In this document: positions 5,702 to 7,159 of the stretch, one piece after another
How positions within the stretch are numbered: the stretch's first letter is position 1
Layout of the letters: each line of letters starts with the position of its first letter
Source of the DNA: Clostridiaceae bacterium
GTDB taxonomy: Bacteria > Bacillota > Clostridia > DSM-8532
Assembly (NCBI GenBank): GCA_025361665.1
Contig: JANYKF010000268.1
Coordinates: 1-7,159, forward strand
Direction: 5' to 3'
DNA length: 7,159 nt
The notes under the pieces: generated by a model
What the model was told of the DNA's origin: nothing
Database searches by the model: none
What the model saw: the letters and a program-made list of their open reading frames with translations, nothing else
Translations under genes and position numbers: made by a program

Positions 5702-6678
5702 TGACTGAACACTCTTCAGACAGCAAGGACGCCTTTTCGGGAACAAGACTCTGCTGGCAGTCTCCTTCCGATATGCCGCCCCGAAACATCCGTGATATTC
5801 TCCGGAATGACCTGCGCTGCTCCGGCACCGTGATCCGGCGGCTGCGCCAGCCTGGCTGCGTGCTCGTGGACGGGCTTCCGGCCAGGGTCATCGACAAGAT
5901 GGGTCCCGGCAGCCTGCTGGAAGCCTTCATGACGGAACCGGACGATTCCAGCCTGGTGCCGGAAGAAATGCCGCTTGCCATCCTCTTTGAAGACGAATCC
6001 CTGATGGCTGTCGACAAGGCGGACAATATCGCCGTTCATCCGTCAGCCAACCATCGGCGCGGAACGCTGGCAAACGCCGTTGCCTGGCATTTGGCCCGGC
6101 AGGGCCGCTCCCAGCGCATCCGGCCTGTGACCAGGCTGGACAGGAACACTTCGGGGGTGACCTTGTTTGCCAAAACCGCGCACGCGCAATTTGACCTGGT
6201 GCGCCAATCCCAAACCTGCCAGTTCCGCAAAACCTATCTGGGCCTCTCGCTTGGCATCTGGCAACCCGAAAACGGCATCATCACTTTGCCCATTCGGCGA
6301 AAACCAACAAGCATCATCGAACGCGAAGCGCATCCGGACGGGGATGCCAGTGTGACCCATTACGAAACCGTCGCATGTTATGAAATCATCCCTTCCGGCG
6401 GGTCCGGATCCCCTGTCCGATGCAGCCTGCTCCGCTTCATCCTCGAAACAGGCCGGACACACCAAATCCGGGTGCATTGCACGGCTTCCGGCCATCCGCT
6501 GCTTGGCGACACCCTTTACGGAGGGCCTTCCTGGCAGGGGCTCGCCGGGCAGGCTCTCCATTGCGATACCCTGTCATTTCTCCACCCGGTGTCAAGGGAG
6601 CCCGTTTTCCTGCAATCCCTTCGAACCGCCCCCCTCTTCGATCTGGATGGGCTTGACATCAGAAAGGCACTGTCTTGA
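5701..6678 (+). CDS. RluA/RluD-type RNA pseudouridine synthase
   Basis: A 325-residue enzyme expected to isomerise specific uridines to pseudouridine in rRNA or tRNA. Residues of about 28-75 form a divergent S4-like RNA-binding region (DILRNDLRCSGTVIRRL followed by GCVLVDG). The catalytic domain begins near 92 (LAILFEDESLMAVDKADNIAVHP). Motif II is RPVTRLDRNTSGVTLFAK (141-158), with catalytic Asp147. The C-terminal motif GRTHQIRVHCTASGHPLLGD (251-270) and LYGG (272-275) complete the family signature. Length is normal. Which RNA and position it modifies cannot be told. The start is ATG 5701; AGAAAGG of the last 18-bp repeat is the only upstream ribosome binding site at usable distance. It lies 131 bp after the phosphatase gene on the same strand and could be co-transcribed with it, since no terminator is visible between them. 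The 3' end (6657-6669) contains a 13-base copy of the upstream repeat. Confidence 0.93.
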   Translation: MTEHSSDSKDAFSGTRLCWQSPSDMPPRNIRDILRNDLRCSGTVIRRLRQPGCVLVDGLPARVIDKMGPGSLLEAFMTEPDDSSLVPEEMPLAILFEDESLMAVDKADNIAVHPSANHRRGTLANAVAWHLARQGRSQRIRPVTRLDRNTSGVTLFAKTAHAQFDLVRQSQTCQFRKTYLGLSLGIWQPENGIITLPIRRKPTSIIEREAHPDGDASVTHYETVACYEIIPSGGSGSPVRCSLLRFILETGRTHQIRVHCTASGHPLLGDTLYGGPSWQGLAGQALHCDTLSFLHPVSREPVFLQSLRTAPLFDLDGLDIRKALS

Positions 6679-6708
6679 AATACCCCGGGAAGGCGCATCA
6701 ATGAAAAG

Positions 6709-6752
6709 CCCGCGTTCGTCCGAATGCCTTGCGATTCGATGAACGCGGGTTT
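6709..6752. terminator. Bidirectional hairpin terminator
   Basis: CCCGCGTTC (6709-6717) pairs perfectly with GAACGCGGG (6741-6749), and inside it CGAAT (6721-6725) pairs with ATTCG (6734-6738) around an 8-base loop. On the plus strand it is followed by only TTTGC. On the minus strand it is followed by GCTTTTCATT, so it is a somewhat better terminator for the ligase gene arriving from the right. It starts 30 bases after the pseudouridine synthase stop codon. Confidence 0.78.
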
Positions 6753-6753
6753 G

Positions 6754-6828
6754 CAGTTGCCTTCAGTTGCCTTCAGTTGCCTGCAGTTGCCTGCAGTTGC
6801 CTTCAGTTGCCTTCAGTTGCCTGCAGTG
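6754..6828. repeat. 10-bp-period tandem repeat between terminator and ligase gene
   Basis: Seven copies of CAGTTGCCTT or CAGTTGCCTG plus a partial eighth. The variable third-phase base (6753, 6763 ... 6823) runs G T T G G T T G, so the array is also two near-identical 40-bp blocks (6751-6790 and 6791-6830). In the ligase mRNA it would lie between the stop codon and the terminator hairpin. The unit is not a multiple of three, and no gene covers it. Confidence 0.92.
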
Positions 6829-6839
6829 GTCCGGCAGCT

Positions 6840-7159
6840 TTACAGGATGCGGTGGTCAAATACGCGTTTGGCCTTGCCTTCGCTGCGCTGGATCGTCTTG
6901 TGTTCAACAAGGCGCACTTTCGCATTGATGCCGAGGGTGGATTCGATATCACGGGTCAGGCGGCGCTCCAGTGCTTCCATCCTGCGCACTTCATCGGAGA
7001 AGAGCACCGGTGTCATTTCAATCTGCACTTCCATCTGATCGAGATTGTCGACGCGGTCCACGTGAATCAGGTAGTGCGGCTCCAGTTCGCCGTATTTCAT
7101 GAGGACCGACTCGATCTGCGAGGGGAAAACATTCACGCCGCGGATGATGAGCATATCGT
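6840..7159 (-). CDS. paaK: Phenylacetate-CoA ligase, C-terminal part (cut by window edge)
   Basis: About 105 C-terminal residues of an adenylate-forming ligase that makes phenylacetyl-CoA (or a related aryl-acetyl-CoA) from the acid, ATP and CoA. The visible part starts with DMLIIRGVNVFPSQIE, the hallmark of the PaaK family, at the hinge between the large and small domains. It continues through the small domain (YLIHVDRVDNLDQMEVQIEM, then an amphipathic helix) to SEGKAKRVFDHR, the conserved Lys-containing ending that reaches into the active site. The stop is TAA at 6840-6842. The start and the large AMP-binding domain lie beyond the right edge. It converges on the pseudouridine synthase gene, with a tandem repeat and a terminator between. 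In anaerobes it often serves aromatic amino-acid fermentation, but no partner gene is visible. Confidence 0.92.
   Translation of the reverse strand, partial: DMLIIRGVNVFPSQIESVLMKYGELEPHYLIHVDRVDNLDQMEVQIEMTPVLFSDEVRRMEALERRLTRDIESTLGINAKVRLVEHKTIQRSEGKAKRVFDHRIL

Noticed and set aside
5481..5708. Plus-strand 75-codon frame ending in ERQSPS-type repeats
   Set aside because: It overlaps the phosphatase gene in another frame. Its low-complexity end simply reflects the 18-bp period being divisible by three.
5212..5712. Minus-strand frame whose first 40 residues are hydrophobic hexapeptide repeats (AFLMVT type)
   Set aside because: The hydrophobic part is just the complement of the 18-bp repeat array, and the rest is antisense to the phosphatase. 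It starts with GTG and has no clear ribosome binding site.
6043..6561. A 172-codon minus-strand frame
   Set aside because: It is antisense to the pseudouridine synthase catalytic domain, with no independent evidence.

Overview
The window looks like a chromosomal stretch from a moderately GC-rich, probably anaerobic, Gram-positive-type bacterium (Bacillota or a relative). The reasons are strong GGAGG/AAAGGAG-type ribosome binding sites, TATAAT boxes, a DUF503/YlxP protein, an RsbU/SpoIIE-type PP2C phosphatase, a MelB-type sugar symporter and a phenylacetate-CoA ligase. The taxonomic guess is inference only. There is no rRNA, tRNA, insertion sequence, phage gene or CRISPR array. Genes are tightly packed, and most of the unusual content sits in the short gaps between them.

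Left part (1-3004). A 17-codon tail of a plus-strand gene enters from the left edge and converges on a minus-strand block. In transcription order that block is a TetR-family regulator (3004-2378), an SGNH/GDSL hydrolase (2412-1381) whose start lies 35 bases inside the regulator gene, and a GPH/MelB-type transporter (1325-51) that appears to lack its last membrane helix. A 22-bp inverted repeat just upstream of the TetR gene is a good candidate autoregulatory operator. The transporter also has a plausible promoter of its own at the end of the hydrolase gene. A reasonable reading is a small regulated unit for hydrolysing and importing an esterified or glycosidic compound, but no substrate can be read from the sequence.

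Middle part (3005-5569). Divergent from the regulator is mtnA (methylthioribose-1-phosphate isomerase, methionine salvage), with a perfect extended -10 box preceded by an 11-bp tandem duplication. mtnA converges on a DUF503 gene across a 38-bp imperfect tandem repeat. DUF503 is divergent from a PP2C phosphatase, and the promoter region between them is a striking dyad with back-to-back TATAAT boxes.

Right part (5570-7159). Six copies of an 18-bp repeat, each carrying a Shine-Dalgarno-like AGAAAGG, run right up to the ATG of an RluA/RluD-type pseudouridine synthase. The same 13-mer recurs at that gene's stop codon. A bidirectional hairpin terminator and a 10-bp-period tandem repeat then separate it from the 3' end of a convergent phenylacetate-CoA ligase gene that runs off the right edge.

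I see no clear new defence or mobile system. The best candidates for something undescribed are the SD-like repeat array, the palindromic divergent promoter, and the unusual density of unrelated short tandem repeats in nearly every intergenic gap.
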